A DNA stretch of 41,715 nt from Lachnospiraceae bacterium (GCA_017482205.1 JAFUNK010000011.1:1-41715), one strand, 5' to 3'. Shown: positions 23,837 through 33,494, numbered from the stretch's first letter. Numbers and translations: made by a program. The notes: generated by a model from the sequence alone, not told the origin.

Positions 23837-25654
23837 TCACTTTAAAATTTTCTCAAGCATACTTACTCTGTTGAACGGAAATGAGAAATAGTACCCGTCC
23901 ACAAAATCTTCTGTCAGTGCCATCATTTCTTTTGCCAAATCAATACCCGCCTGTTCCCCTTCTTCGCGGGTCATATCTTCACGGTAACGTGCCAATACTT
24001 CTTCGGTTACGTCAATACCGGTCATCTCATTTTTCATAAAAGTGGCATTCTTTAAACTGACAAAGGGCATGATACCACATAAAATACGTGCTCCCGTTTC
24101 CTCTTTGATTTGTCTTAACCGCTCTGCTCCTGCCTTTGTTGAAACCGGCTGGGTTAAGAAAAAGGCAGCACCTGCCTCCATTTTCTTTTTAACACGTCCA
24201 ATCTCCACATCCAGATTTCTGCGCCCCTGATTGATGGCTCCGCCGAAGCATACCGGTGCCTGCGCAAACTGTTCCTCATTCATATCATTCATAATCCGCA
24301 TCAGTCCCACTGAGTCGAAATTAAATACGCTCTTTACGCTGGCTCTTGCCATGGTAGGTATTGGGTCACCCGTAATCACCAAAAAGTTACGTATCTGATT
24401 GATATGTGCACCCAATAGCTGGGAACGCATGGCAATGGCATTTTTGTCACGACAACAGATATGGGGCATGACACACATACCGGTTTCTCTCGCCACCTTT
24501 TCTGCCATAAGAATGGAATCCGCTCTGGTTCTGCCGGAAGGCGAATCCGGAAATGTCAATACATCCACTCCTGCTTTTAACAACAGATGTGCCGCATCCA
24601 TCAGCTTTTCGTCATCACTTCCCAAAGGCGGTGCCAGTTCCACTGCAATCAGCTTCTTACCTGTTTTTCCTGCAAAAAAGGCACTATCCTGCTTTGATAT
24701 TGTCTCTTTTGCATCAACAGCCTCCAAACTTTCCTTTTGGGGTTGCGTAAGGGATACCTTTTCACACATCTTTTTTATGTATGCCGGTGTTGTACCGCAG
24801 CAACCTCCTACGATATCCACACCGTCCGCCGCAATGTCGCTGATTTTATCTGCAAAATACTCTATATTGCCGTTATCAAAAATCATACGATTCTTAATAA
24901 TCTGAGGATACCCCGCATTGGGCAGTGCCGTCAATATCTTTTTCCCCGAAAAACGTATACTTCTGATAATCTGCTGCATATGTCCGGGACCCACGCCGCA
25001 GTTAAAGCCCACTGCATCGACCCCTGTTATTTTTTCGGCACGCTCTGCCAATTTACGGGCACTTAATCCCAAATGGCTGTAACCAAACTGGTTCACCGAA
25101 AACTGTACCATCACAAAAGCCTTATCCCCGATAAAATCTATGGCCTCTCTGATATCGTCTATATCGGAAAAGGTTTCGAATACAAAAACTTTTGCACCCT
25201 CTTCCAAAAATGTACGGCAGATTTCCACATATTCTTTTACTATACTTTCCCTATCCGTCTGACTGTCATAGGGAATCTGTCCGATATCGGCAGCAATGTA
25301 TATGGGGTGAGCCTGTGATACTTGATTATCGGATTCTGCCACTCCCTGTGTCGCCTCACCTGTCCCGGCAGCCTGTGCCTTTTTCACAGCCTCGACTGCC
25401 AGCCGATACCCTGCACGGATATTTTCCTGTACTTCTGCCCAAGGCTTATCCATGGAAAATGAATTACACGCAAAGGTATTGGTACGGATAATCTGTGCTC
25501 CTGCCTCTATATATTCTGTATGAATCTTAAGCACACGCTCAGGATGCATAAGATTTGCCAGCTCCGGCAGTTCCTTTGTATCATAAAGCTGTGCGTAGTA
25601 GGTGCCGAAAGCACCATCCGCTATAATTTTATGTTTTTGTAAATATTGCTTCAT
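23837..25654 (-). CDS. Bifunctional homocysteine S-methyltransferase / 5,10-methylenetetrahydrofolate reductase
   Basis: About 605 residues. The N-terminal half (about 1-300) is the homocysteine-binding barrel: IADGAFGTYY start and zinc-ligand cysteines in GFNCGVGP and GGCCGTTP. The C-terminal half (about 330-605) is a MetF-like reductase: KLIAVELAPP, RNFLVITGDP, FDSVGLMRIM and AAFFLTQPV. This YitJ-type fusion makes 5-methyl-THF and uses it, or another methyl donor, to remethylate homocysteine to methionine. Start: ATG 25654, 10 nt after AAGGGAGA, rather than the GTG at 25678, which precedes that ribosome site. No S-box riboswitch fits the 51 bp upstream. Confidence 0.92.
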   Translation of the reverse strand: MKQYLQKHKIIADGAFGTYYAQLYDTKELPELANLMHPERVLKIHTEYIEAGAQIIRTNTFACNSFSMDKPWAEVQENIRAGYRLAVEAVKKAQAAGTGEATQGVAESDNQVSQAHPIYIAADIGQIPYDSQTDRESIVKEYVEICRTFLEEGAKVFVFETFSDIDDIREAIDFIGDKAFVMVQFSVNQFGYSHLGLSARKLAERAEKITGVDAVGFNCGVGPGHMQQIIRSIRFSGKKILTALPNAGYPQIIKNRMIFDNGNIEYFADKISDIAADGVDIVGGCCGTTPAYIKKMCEKVSLTQPQKESLEAVDAKETISKQDSAFFAGKTGKKLIAVELAPPLGSDDEKLMDAAHLLLKAGVDVLTFPDSPSGRTRADSILMAEKVARETGMCVMPHICCRDKNAIAMRSQLLGAHINQIRNFLVITGDPIPTMARASVKSVFNFDSVGLMRIMNDMNEEQFAQAPVCFGGAINQGRRNLDVEIGRVKKKMEAGAAFFLTQPVSTKAGAERLRQIKEETGARILCGIMPFVSLKNATFMKNEMTGIDVTEEVLARYREDMTREEGEQAGIDLAKEMMALTEDFVDGYYFSFPFNRVSMLEKILK

Positions 25655-25705
25655 TCTGAAAAAATCTCCCTTATACACTTCTCCACCGGATAACTGTCAC
25701 AAATT

Positions 25706-27733
25706 TTATCCCCGCAGCCTTCTGTATTTTTCTTCTGCATGCTGTTTAAGCACCGGTTCACCGAATATCTCTATCAGACCGCCAATATTGTTATTGTCAC
25801 CCCAATACCGTTCTTCACTTTTGAGGTATCTGAATACATATTTCATTACATCTTTTGCAAACAAACCTATACTGCCTTCCTCCAGGAAAAAAGAATTGCA
25901 ATACAGAGAAATAATATTAGCTCCAAAAGTTTCCGGAATCTGCTCATATTCATCGCTATTTTTCTTTACTATCCTGCATACTCCGCTATCATCCCTTTTC
26001 ATAAAGATGATGTTCTGCTTCGGAATATCAGAAAGCAGTAACGGAGAATGGGTTGACAGAATAATAGATACCTTTTTATCTGCATAATAAGTATTCACAA
26101 ACCGGTACAATCCTCGTATGTATTCCTGTTGTAAGGAAGGGTGTAAATTCACATCCGGTTCATCTAATAACAATACCACATTATCATATCTGTTTAACTC
26201 TTCTTTCGCCGCATATAATCTGGCATAAAAATTCAAAACAGCAGCCTCTCCTGCACTCATTTTCCACTGAAAATTAAGGAATTCAAATTCAAAGGGAAGC
26301 CCTGCGATGTATTCTGTATACATATCATACAAAGCCGCTGCCTCTGCAAAGCCAAGCTCTTTCTGCTTTGCCCTTTCATTCCTTTCAAACATACGCTTAA
26401 CCCTGCCCCAAAAACACTCTGTCTGCTCTATTGCAGTATGATATCCGCTGTAACCATGTAGATATCCTTCCATTATATTTAAATACTCTTCCTTCTCCAT
26501 CTGTTTTTCAATATAATACAAAACAGACTCTGCCATATATGCATAATACTCTTCATGGCTTTTCTTTTCTTCCAGTGCCCCATTGTTAAAATACTGGGAA
26601 CGTCCATTATGATAATATTGTCTTTCCAGATGCTCGTATATTCGCCGCAGTTTCCTGTCATCAGGCTGGTATGTCATCAACTTTTCACAGTCTGATGCAG
26701 TAATGCTTTCATCTTCCAGCATTTTTGACAGATTTTCATAAAGTATAGCATGAATCAGTCTGCCCACTATTTCATACCGGATGGTCCTGTTTTCCTCATA
26801 ATCCTGATTTACATACCCCCATTCTTCATCTTCACCGATTTTATACCTCGTCAGGGCACATAAATCATATACGATTCCACATCGCAGAATGTGGGAATAA
26901 AGGTCTTGATACCGTACATTACTCAAAGCTGATACAAACCAGATATAAATATCCTGTTCCCTGTCTGCATTACTTCTTCTGGTTTTTCGTATTTTCTCCT
27001 CTATTCCTTTCAGATTTGCTATGGACATAGTCATAACCCGACTGTTATTGTTCCTTATCTGCTCAATAAATGTCTCTAAAAAAGTAAGGGGCATTTTTTC
27101 TTTTGCACCGGCTTCCCAAATAAATCTCATCTGACGTTTCATTTCTTCGCCCCAGAAAATATCCCGCCTTTTGCTTCCCATAAGTCCCATGGTAGAAATA
27201 TCAAATTTGGTGTTCAACGACTCTATTTCATTGGCAAAGATACTGGAATAATACAAAAAGGCAACCTGTTTCAAACCGTTTATCCGCCTATCAACGTCTA
27301 CCAACTTCTCTCTTCCGTCCGCCCGGTCAATAAACCTGATTTTCTTTTGAAAATTGTACTTGCTGAGATAAATAAATTTAAGGCCCTCTTTTTCGTCCTC
27401 GTACACCGCCAACACTGCACCATACCGTTCGTTAAAGTCATCCATATTGGCACGCTCGTTCAAATCGTGTAACAGCTTTAATACTGTAGTTTTTCCCACT
27501 CCGTTATTGCCTGCCATTGCTGTGGTGTACAAAATATTAGGCTGTTCACACTCTAAGGAATTACAAATAGTTTTTGCAATTCTGTTTTCTGCAAAATTCT
27601 TCAGTATAAGAGTTCCTACAATATCCGGCTCTTCGTTTTTTTCTTCAAAGGCAAACTCATACTGTGTGTCTAAATTGATTCCTTCCCTGCTTAACACTCC
27701 ATTATCTCTTGCCCAAACATATAATAAACGCAT
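25706..27733 (-). CDS. SMC/ABC-like AAA ATPase, PtuA-like, partner of HNH nuclease
   Basis: About 675 residues. The N-terminal Walker A is GNNGVGKTT (near 76-84). A long helical, charged insertion (about 100-480) follows, with few recognisable motifs. Then come an ABC-type signature SAGE (about 494), Walker B VVLLLDEPDVNLHP (Asp near 525) and the STHSP switch (about 561-565), the layout of AAA_21/AAA_15 OLD-like ATPases such as Septu PtuA. There is no TOPRIM domain; the C-terminus is short. The ribosome site AGGGG overlaps the stop of the HNH gene 8 bp upstream, so translation is coupled. I infer that it senses invading DNA or its replication and gates the nuclease. Confidence 0.85.
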   Translation of the reverse strand: MRLLYVWARDNGVLSREGINLDTQYEFAFEEKNEEPDIVGTLILKNFAENRIAKTICNSLECEQPNILYTTAMAGNNGVGKTTVLKLLHDLNERANMDDFNERYGAVLAVYEDEKEGLKFIYLSKYNFQKKIRFIDRADGREKLVDVDRRINGLKQVAFLYYSSIFANEIESLNTKFDISTMGLMGSKRRDIFWGEEMKRQMRFIWEAGAKEKMPLTFLETFIEQIRNNNSRVMTMSIANLKGIEEKIRKTRRSNADREQDIYIWFVSALSNVRYQDLYSHILRCGIVYDLCALTRYKIGEDEEWGYVNQDYEENRTIRYEIVGRLIHAILYENLSKMLEDESITASDCEKLMTYQPDDRKLRRIYEHLERQYYHNGRSQYFNNGALEEKKSHEEYYAYMAESVLYYIEKQMEKEEYLNIMEGYLHGYSGYHTAIEQTECFWGRVKRMFERNERAKQKELGFAEAAALYDMYTEYIAGLPFEFEFLNFQWKMSAGEAAVLNFYARLYAAKEELNRYDNVVLLLDEPDVNLHPSLQQEYIRGLYRFVNTYYADKKVSIILSTHSPLLLSDIPKQNIIFMKRDDSGVCRIVKKNSDEYEQIPETFGANIISLYCNSFFLEEGSIGLFAKDVMKYVFRYLKSEERYWGDNNNIGGLIEIFGEPVLKQHAEEKYRRLRG

Positions 27734-27744
27734 CACTTTTTCCC

Positions 27745-28968
27745 CTAACGGAACACATATCCTCCGCCGCTCTTTCTTTCAATAATTTTTAAGTCTTCCA
27801 TAATATCTCTTTCCAGTTTGGAAAAGGGCTGATTTACCAAATCATCATCTTCTACAATTTTACCAAAAATCTGCTCCTCTATCTGTATGGCACTTACTTC
27901 CCCCTCAATACCCTCAATGGTTTTCTTCCACTCCTTGATATACCATTTATTATTTTCAATAATTTTTTCTATTTTATCATAACGTGCAGTGTAAAATGCC
28001 GCTATTTTCATCCCCACCAGATTTTGAGCTATCGGTGGATTTTTCCGGCGGCTATTTACCCACTTCTCTAACCTACTCTTAGAATATGGTATACCATCAA
28101 TTGCAAATTGTAATTCAAAGTCACAATCCGAACTGATATAGTCTTCATCAATATCCAGCTTAAATTTAAAAGAATCTAATTTATATTTTTCATCATAGGG
28201 GGATTGATATTTCTTTGGACTATCCAGCTTAATTTTATTACAGTTACTACAGGACGGCACTAAATTGTACAGGCACAGTGCCAAATGCGGATGCAGTGCC
28301 TTGGCAAATAAATGGTCTAATTGGGCAACTACCGTATCATCCCTATTGTCAATATACTGCCCATTACAATAAGGACAACCTTTCACCCCCTGCATCCCTA
28401 AAATAAGGTTATTTATTTTTAACTTTCCCTTACTATTCAAATATTTCTTTATTTTCGTATATGATATCGTGCAGCTTTTCCAAGAGCCTTCCTCCTGCAG
28501 ATTTACTCCTTTAACCAATGCATCATACAAATAGTCTGCCATTAATTTCTTCAAAAAAGCCACTTCTTTTTCCCAATAAACCGGATCTGCTTTCTTTCTG
28601 TTCTTCAAAAAAGCCCTAAGCTTTTCAATCTCTTCATACGGCAAACATACGAATTTTTCCAGATAAAGAATATTTTTATCTTTCACGGAACCAAACGTTT
28701 TATTAGTTACATCATTTATGTTGTCCAGTTCCTTTATGCCTGTATTTTTAAAAATCTCTCTGAGCAATCTCCCTACCCTGCTTGCATTTACCACAAGGGA
28801 AGCCTTTTCCTTGACCTCCTCTTTAGCATCAGTAGTTTTACTGCTCTTTTTGTCTTTTGGAGCAGGTGCATATATTTCTCTGAATGTCTTCTCTAAATTA
28901 TCCAGTTTGATTTTTAAACAAACTGCATATGCCTCTTCCAAGTCCTTGTTTTTCTTAAGTAATAACAT
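27745..28968 (-). CDS. HNH endonuclease with long N-terminal region, PtuB-like
   Basis: About 407 residues from ATG 28968 (AGGGG 7 nt upstream; the TTG at 28992 precedes it). The N-terminal 190 residues are helical and highly charged, with no domain I can name. The HNH core is CPYC (about 198-201), QLDHLFAK (Asp218-His219), CLYNLVPSCSNCNKIK (second Cys pair near 240 and 243, plus the Asn). This gives a zinc-stabilised beta-beta-alpha-metal nuclease. A C-terminal region of about 150 residues follows. It is first in a two-gene unit with the AAA ATPase. Classical Septu PtuB is much shorter and encoded after PtuA, so this is a variant or a different system. There is no strong promoter in the 57 bp upstream. 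Confidence 0.85.
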   Translation of the reverse strand: MLLLKKNKDLEEAYAVCLKIKLDNLEKTFREIYAPAPKDKKSSKTTDAKEEVKEKASLVVNASRVGRLLREIFKNTGIKELDNINDVTNKTFGSVKDKNILYLEKFVCLPYEEIEKLRAFLKNRKKADPVYWEKEVAFLKKLMADYLYDALVKGVNLQEEGSWKSCTISYTKIKKYLNSKGKLKINNLILGMQGVKGCPYCNGQYIDNRDDTVVAQLDHLFAKALHPHLALCLYNLVPSCSNCNKIKLDSPKKYQSPYDEKYKLDSFKFKLDIDEDYISSDCDFELQFAIDGIPYSKSRLEKWVNSRRKNPPIAQNLVGMKIAAFYTARYDKIEKIIENNKWYIKEWKKTIEGIEGEVSAIQIEEQIFGKIVEDDDLVNQPFSKLERDIMEDLKIIERKSGGGYVFR

Positions 28969-29025
28969 GTCTTTTCCCCTATTTATTTTCAAAATTGATA
29001 TATCTTCTTTACGATACTACTTTTC

Positions 29026-29751
29026 TCAAACTGACCATGGTAAAAACGCAAAAATCACCGCTATCACTATCGCCGGCAACAAATTCGCCACCCGGATTTT
29101 TTTGCCCCATACCAGATTGATTCCTACACAGAATATCAAAATGGAACCTACCAGTGACAAATTATCCAGTGCCGCGTCCGTCATAATGGGCTTGATAAAC
29201 CTTGCAAGGCAGGTAATTAAGCCTTGAAAACACGCTACGGGAATGGCTGAAAATACACAGCCTTTTCCCAAGGAACTGGTCATTACCAGAATAATAATAA
29301 AGTCCAAAACCGCTTTGGTCGCCAGTATGGAATAGTCTCCAAAAATACCGTCCTGAATAGAGCCTACTATTGCCATGGCACCGATACAAACCGTAAGAGA
29401 CGCCGTCACAAACCCGTCCACAAAATTCTTCTCTTTGGAGTTGCCGGTTTTTACTTTCAGCCATTCTCCAAACCGTTCCATTTTATCTTCTAAATTCAGC
29501 AGTTCACCCAAAAAAGCACCCATAGCAAAGGATATTACAATCAGCATGGAACTGCCACTCACTATGGCATTGTCACTGATACTGAGCATCCCTTCCAATG
29601 CACCTGCCATTCCGATAAACAATACAGATATTCCGCATGCCTTACTCAAAGTATCCTGATACCGCTCTGCCAAAAATCTGCCGAACAATTTACCAAACAG
29701 ACCGCCCGCTATAATTCCTGCTACATTTATAATTGTTCCAAGTCCAGCCAT
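29026..29751 (-). CDS. DUF554 membrane protein
   Basis: 241 residues with about seven hydrophobic segments and the DUF554 (YdfK-like) pattern: GTIINVAGIIAGGLFGKLFG at the start, ISVLFIGMAGALEG, MGAFLGELLNLEDKMERFG, FVTASLTVCIGAMAIVGSIQDG and KAVLDFIIILVMTSSLGKG. It is a predicted transporter or channel of unknown substrate. The start has GAGGTAACGA upstream. The HNH-ATPase pair begins only 57 bp downstream. Confidence 0.9.
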   Translation of the reverse strand: MAGLGTIINVAGIIAGGLFGKLFGRFLAERYQDTLSKACGISVLFIGMAGALEGMLSISDNAIVSGSSMLIVISFAMGAFLGELLNLEDKMERFGEWLKVKTGNSKEKNFVDGFVTASLTVCIGAMAIVGSIQDGIFGDYSILATKAVLDFIIILVMTSSLGKGCVFSAIPVACFQGLITCLARFIKPIMTDAALDNLSLVGSILIFCVGINLVWGKKIRVANLLPAIVIAVIFAFLPWSV

Positions 29752-29815
29752 TCGTTACCTCGTTGTCAAAATCTGACACTTTTATCCTTTATCGTAAATC
29801 CTTATCTTATCATAC

Positions 29816-29866
29816 AAAAAAACTTACCAACTTTCAATTTTTATCATTGAAAATCAGTAAGTTTTT
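29816..29866 (-). terminator. Intrinsic terminator of glutamine synthetase
   Basis: On the minus strand a long stem (10 bp, 29857-29866 with 29818-29827, then 7 bp TTTCAAT/ATTGAAA after an internal mismatch, with a 7-nt loop) is followed by TTTTTTT (complement of 29816-29822), about 50 bp past the glnA stop. Confidence 0.85.
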
Positions 29867-29916
29867 ATTGTTTATTTTAAAAAAAGTTTTTCTTTACAAG
29901 CTAAAGCGCAATCAGA

Positions 29917-31341
29917 TTATAAATTGAAATATTTGTCAAATTCTGCGGGGTGCGGAATCTTGGACATTTCCATGCATTCTTTTCTCTTAAGAGCAATAAA
30001 GTTCTTTATCAGATGCTCGGGGAATACGCCGCCTGCGGTCAGATACTCATGGTCTGCTTCCAGTGCATCCAATGCATCCTCCAGACGGGTAGGCAGGGAG
30101 GTTAACTTTGCCTTTTCTTCATCTGACAAATGATACAGGTTTACATCGTAAGGTCCCCAACCGTTTTCATGAGGGTCAATCTGGTTTTTAACACCGTCCA
30201 GACCTGCCATTAACAGTGCTGCATAACAAAGGTAAGGATTACAGGTCGCATCAGGGTTACGGATTTCAAAACGTCTCAAATTGGGAGTCTTTGCATATGC
30301 AGGAATACGGATAACCGCACTACGGTTGGAGGTCGCATAGCCTACCGTTACAGGTGCTTCAAAACCGGGCACCAGACGCTTGAAGGAATTGGTGCTGGGA
30401 TTGGTAAGTGCACACAGGGACGCAATATGCTTTAAAAGACCGCCCATAAAATAGTGTGCCGTTTTACTCAGGTGGGAATAGCCTTCATCATCAGAGAATA
30501 CCGGTTCTCCATCCTTTAACAGCAACATATGTACATGCATACCGTTTCCTGCTTCGCCGTAAACAGGCTTAGGCATAAAGGTAGCTACTTTGTCATATTT
30601 TAATGCAGTATTGCGAACCACATATTTAATCATCATGGACGCATCTGCCATCTTGGACATCTGCCCCAGCATAGGCTCGATTTCAAACTGTCCTGCAGCC
30701 CCTACTTCAGGGTGATGATACTTAATCTGTATGCCCATCTTTTCTAACTCAAGACACATTTCGGAACGGCACTCATAGGTCTGGTCAAAAGGCTTTGCCA
30801 CGTGATAATTCTTCTGATGTGCCACTATACAGCCCTGCCCCTGCAATTCACTGTTCCAGTAAGCCTGTTCGGCATCCACGGAAACACCGATGGCATTAGG
30901 CTGTACTGCCCAACCTACCTGGTCAAACAGATGAAATTCAAACTCCGGTAAAATCAACATGGTATCTGCAATACCACTGTCCTTCATATACTGCTCCGCA
31001 GCCAGTACAATATTTCTGGGATACTGATCTAAGGGCCGATTTTCGGGATAGTCGATTACCATTGCATTACCGGTAATGGATAAGGTCTTAACCTCACAAT
31101 ACGGATCAATAATTGCCGTATCCAAATCCGGAATGAAAACCATATCGCTCTTCTCAACTACTGCATATCCGTAGTTAGAAGCGTCAAAGCCGATACCATT
31201 TTTCATGGTATCCTGTGTAAACTGTGATGCCGGAATGGTTACATGACGGAACTGACCGTTGATGTCAACAATTTTAAAGTCAACCATCTTAATGTCCTGT
31301 TCCTGAATGAGTTTCATAATGTCTTCTGCGTTTCTTGCCAT
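29917..31341 (-). CDS. glnA: Glutamine synthetase, type I
   Basis: 474 residues, close to the usual length of GSI. It makes glutamine from glutamate, ammonia and ATP. Seen: the beta-grasp N-terminus (FKIVDINGQFRHVTIP), LPEFEFHLFD metal-ligand strand, HHEVG-like YHHPEVGAAGQFEIE, NGMHVHMLL, the loop NPSTNSFKRLVPGFEAP, and RIPAYAKTPNLRRFEIRNPDATCNPYL. The C-terminal NLYHLSDEE sits where the adenylylated Tyr occurs in enteric GS, but that alone does not prove adenylylation. It is monocistronic, with its own promoter (31388-31416) and terminator, and the ribosome site is AGGAGG. Confidence 0.96.
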   Translation of the reverse strand: MARNAEDIMKLIQEQDIKMVDFKIVDINGQFRHVTIPASQFTQDTMKNGIGFDASNYGYAVVEKSDMVFIPDLDTAIIDPYCEVKTLSITGNAMVIDYPENRPLDQYPRNIVLAAEQYMKDSGIADTMLILPEFEFHLFDQVGWAVQPNAIGVSVDAEQAYWNSELQGQGCIVAHQKNYHVAKPFDQTYECRSEMCLELEKMGIQIKYHHPEVGAAGQFEIEPMLGQMSKMADASMMIKYVVRNTALKYDKVATFMPKPVYGEAGNGMHVHMLLLKDGEPVFSDDEGYSHLSKTAHYFMGGLLKHIASLCALTNPSTNSFKRLVPGFEAPVTVGYATSNRSAVIRIPAYAKTPNLRRFEIRNPDATCNPYLCYAALLMAGLDGVKNQIDPHENGWGPYDVNLYHLSDEEKAKLTSLPTRLEDALDALEADHEYLTAGGVFPEHLIKNFIALKRKECMEMSKIPHPAEFDKYFNL

Positions 31342-31387
31342 TTCTACCTCCTATAGTAACTTAATATTATTAACCCAATACATAAAT

Positions 31388-31416
31388 ATTATAAGCTATC
31401 ATAGCTTCATTCTCAA
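31388..31416 (-). promoter_or_regulatory. glnA promoter
   Basis: On the minus strand, -35 TTGAGA (31411-31416), a 17-bp spacer and -10 TATAAT (31388-31393), about 46 bp upstream of the glnA start. No riboswitch-like structure fits in the short leader. Confidence 0.75.
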
Positions 31417-31433
31417 CCGGAAATTGTCACCTG

Positions 31434-33494
31434 CTACACTAAGGTTGTCCTTTCCGTCATATGGTGAACTACTTCTTTGACCAGTATAGGCAGGAGCGGC
31501 TTTGTAATATAATCATCACAAGCCAATTCAGCAAACTCTCTTGCTTCAGCCAATGTCTTATCACCTGTCATAAGAATAACCGGTGTCTGATATTTTTCCC
31601 TGATTAGCCGCAAGGTTTCCAAACCGTCCATTTCCGGCATCTGCACATCCAGCATGATTAAATCAAAGGTTTCTTTTTCAAGTACTTCCAGTGCCTGTTT
31701 TCCTCCTTCAGCATAAAAAATTTCATACATGGGCTCACCCTGTAGAATACCTACAATAATCCTACTGTTTATTATTTCGTCATCTATGATGAGGATTTTT
31801 CTTTGTGCAGACACATTCTGTTTCATGGTATACTGCTCGTCCTCATCAATCATTCGCAATATAATGTCTGCCATGTCGGGATCAAACTGACTGCCTTTTC
31901 CTTTTTCGATTTCAGCACGTACCATGTCCTGGGGCAATGCCTTACGATAGCTTCTGTCACTTGCCATTGCATCATAAGCATCTGCCACGCCTAAAATCCT
32001 TGCCACTTCCGGGATCTTTTCTCCCGCAAGTCCATTCGGATATCCTGTACCATCATATCTTTCATGGTGATACTTTGCTGCATTTGCAATATAACCGCTT
32101 CCTGTAATGCCACGTAAAATATGATATCCAGTAACCGGATGAATCTTAATCATATTATATTCCTCATCCGTAAGTCTTCCGGGCTTGTTGATGATTTCAG
32201 CAGGAACACGTATTTTTCCTATATCGTGTAAAAGTCCGGCACGATATATCTCCTCCTGTTCTTCTCTGCTTTTTCCCAGTCTTTGGGCAATCAACCGCGA
32301 ATACTCTGCCACTCGTTTGGAGTGTCCACTGGTATATCTGTCTTTTGCATCCACCGCTTCACTGAGGGCAGTAACCGTTTGGACAAACATCTCCTGTATC
32401 ATTTTTTGTTTTTCCCTGAGTTCTTCCGTCTGTTCTTCTACTGCTTTTTCCAAACGAATATTGTATTCCTCAATTGCATTATAATATTTTGTTTCCAATG
32501 TCCGATCCACAAATTCCAACAGATATCCCACACTCTCTTTACTACCATATGAAATACGTCGGATGTCCAATTGAAAAAATCTCCCCTCTGACTCTACAAT
32601 TTTTTCGGAAGACTCTTCACCATTCCAATCCATCAGATATTGTACTACTTCTTTATATACATAACTGTTTTCATCCTGCACTACCCTGTCCACAAACCAT
32701 GTCTTAATTTCAGGAAAAACTTCCTTTATCAAATCATTTGCATTGACATACCGATATTTATAATCAAATACGATATAACCATATTCTTTCATCTTTTCCA
32801 CAGCGTTGGCAATATTTGACGATATATCATACATATTCAGGCGTTCAAAGTATTTAATGAGCAGTGCAATACCAACTAAATAACCCACTGACAAAAAGCT
32901 GATGCTGGAACCGATTATGCGTTCCAAAATATATACAAAAAAGCATGAGAAACCCACTCCGCTTATGGTCATAACCAAACGGAACGACAACAACTTTCTC
33001 CTTCTTACGGCATATATGCAGTAATAAACCATTATGACAGCATATAGTATCATCATTACCGGATATAAAATGTGTCCCGGACCATATTCTTTAATCAGAT
33101 AATTGTAACCATTGCCATATCCCATTGCAACGGACTTATAATAAATTTGTGATTTACCGATTGTCATAACCAAAAACATCACAACCGTGGAATACAATGT
33201 TAAAACACCCAATAAAACTTTGGATAACTTTAAGTTACACAATCTTGCCAAAATCACCAGCATTACTAACGGCACATAACAGCCACCAATATACAAAAAT
33301 TTATTTGCCCAAATTGCCATTTCCAGACTTTCAGAAGCAGCAAGCAAGTACCTTCCCCATGCATTAATGGTAACCAGTATACTGAACAACAAAAAACCGT
33401 ATCTACATTGCGGTTTTTCGCCAGAAATCCCCCTGTCATGACCAGTGCCAATATGAATACGATAAAATAGAACCACGTTACCACAACTTACCAT
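31434..33494 (-). CDS. 7TM sensor - PAS-like - HD-GYP - REC protein with apparent N-terminal frameshift
   Basis: A 686-residue open frame. The N-terminal membrane sensor resembles the 7TM region of Lachnospiraceae kinases (WANKFLYIGGCYVPLVMLVILARL, IYYKSVAMGYGN, LIKEYGPGHILY). A PAS-like segment (about 230-330) and a coiled coil follow. Then comes an HD-GYP c-di-GMP phosphodiesterase domain (SGHSKRV, LLHDIGK, HHERYDGTGYPNG) and a C-terminal receiver domain (LIIDDEIIN, phospho-acceptor Asp in IMLDVQMPEMDG, TKPL). The first 30 residues are out of frame: another frame from GTG 33484 encodes a perfect first TM (WFYFIVFILALVMTGGFLAKN) that would join at a T6 tract (A6 at 33391-33396) if it held one more T. 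It follows the hybrid kinase, a likely phosphorelay partner. Confidence 0.85.
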   Translation of the reverse strand: MVSCGNVVLFYRIHIGTGHDRGISGEKPQCRYGFLLFSILVTINAWGRYLLAASESLEMAIWANKFLYIGGCYVPLVMLVILARLCNLKLSKVLLGVLTLYSTVVMFLVMTIGKSQIYYKSVAMGYGNGYNYLIKEYGPGHILYPVMMILYAVIMVYYCIYAVRRRKLLSFRLVMTISGVGFSCFFVYILERIIGSSISFLSVGYLVGIALLIKYFERLNMYDISSNIANAVEKMKEYGYIVFDYKYRYVNANDLIKEVFPEIKTWFVDRVVQDENSYVYKEVVQYLMDWNGEESSEKIVESEGRFFQLDIRRISYGSKESVGYLLEFVDRTLETKYYNAIEEYNIRLEKAVEEQTEELREKQKMIQEMFVQTVTALSEAVDAKDRYTSGHSKRVAEYSRLIAQRLGKSREEQEEIYRAGLLHDIGKIRVPAEIINKPGRLTDEEYNMIKIHPVTGYHILRGITGSGYIANAAKYHHERYDGTGYPNGLAGEKIPEVARILGVADAYDAMASDRSYRKALPQDMVRAEIEKGKGSQFDPDMADIILRMIDEDEQYTMKQNVSAQRKILIIDDEIINSRIIVGILQGEPMYEIFYAEGGKQALEVLEKETFDLIMLDVQMPEMDGLETLRLIREKYQTPVILMTGDKTLAEAREFAELACDDYITKPLLPILVKEVVHHMTERTTLV

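Noticed and set aside
24399-24905. 168-residue plus-strand frame
   Set aside because: It lies antisense within the well-supported methyltransferase/MTHFR gene.
25655-25705. SAM or other methionine-linked riboswitch before the homocysteine methyltransferase
   Set aside because: There are only 51 bp between the upstream stop and the start, too short for an S-box, and no matching stems are seen.
33266-33484. Separate small membrane protein gene
   Set aside because: Its N-terminus is a perfect first TM for the adjoining long gene and its tail after the T6 tract is nonsense. It is better read as the frameshifted start of that gene.
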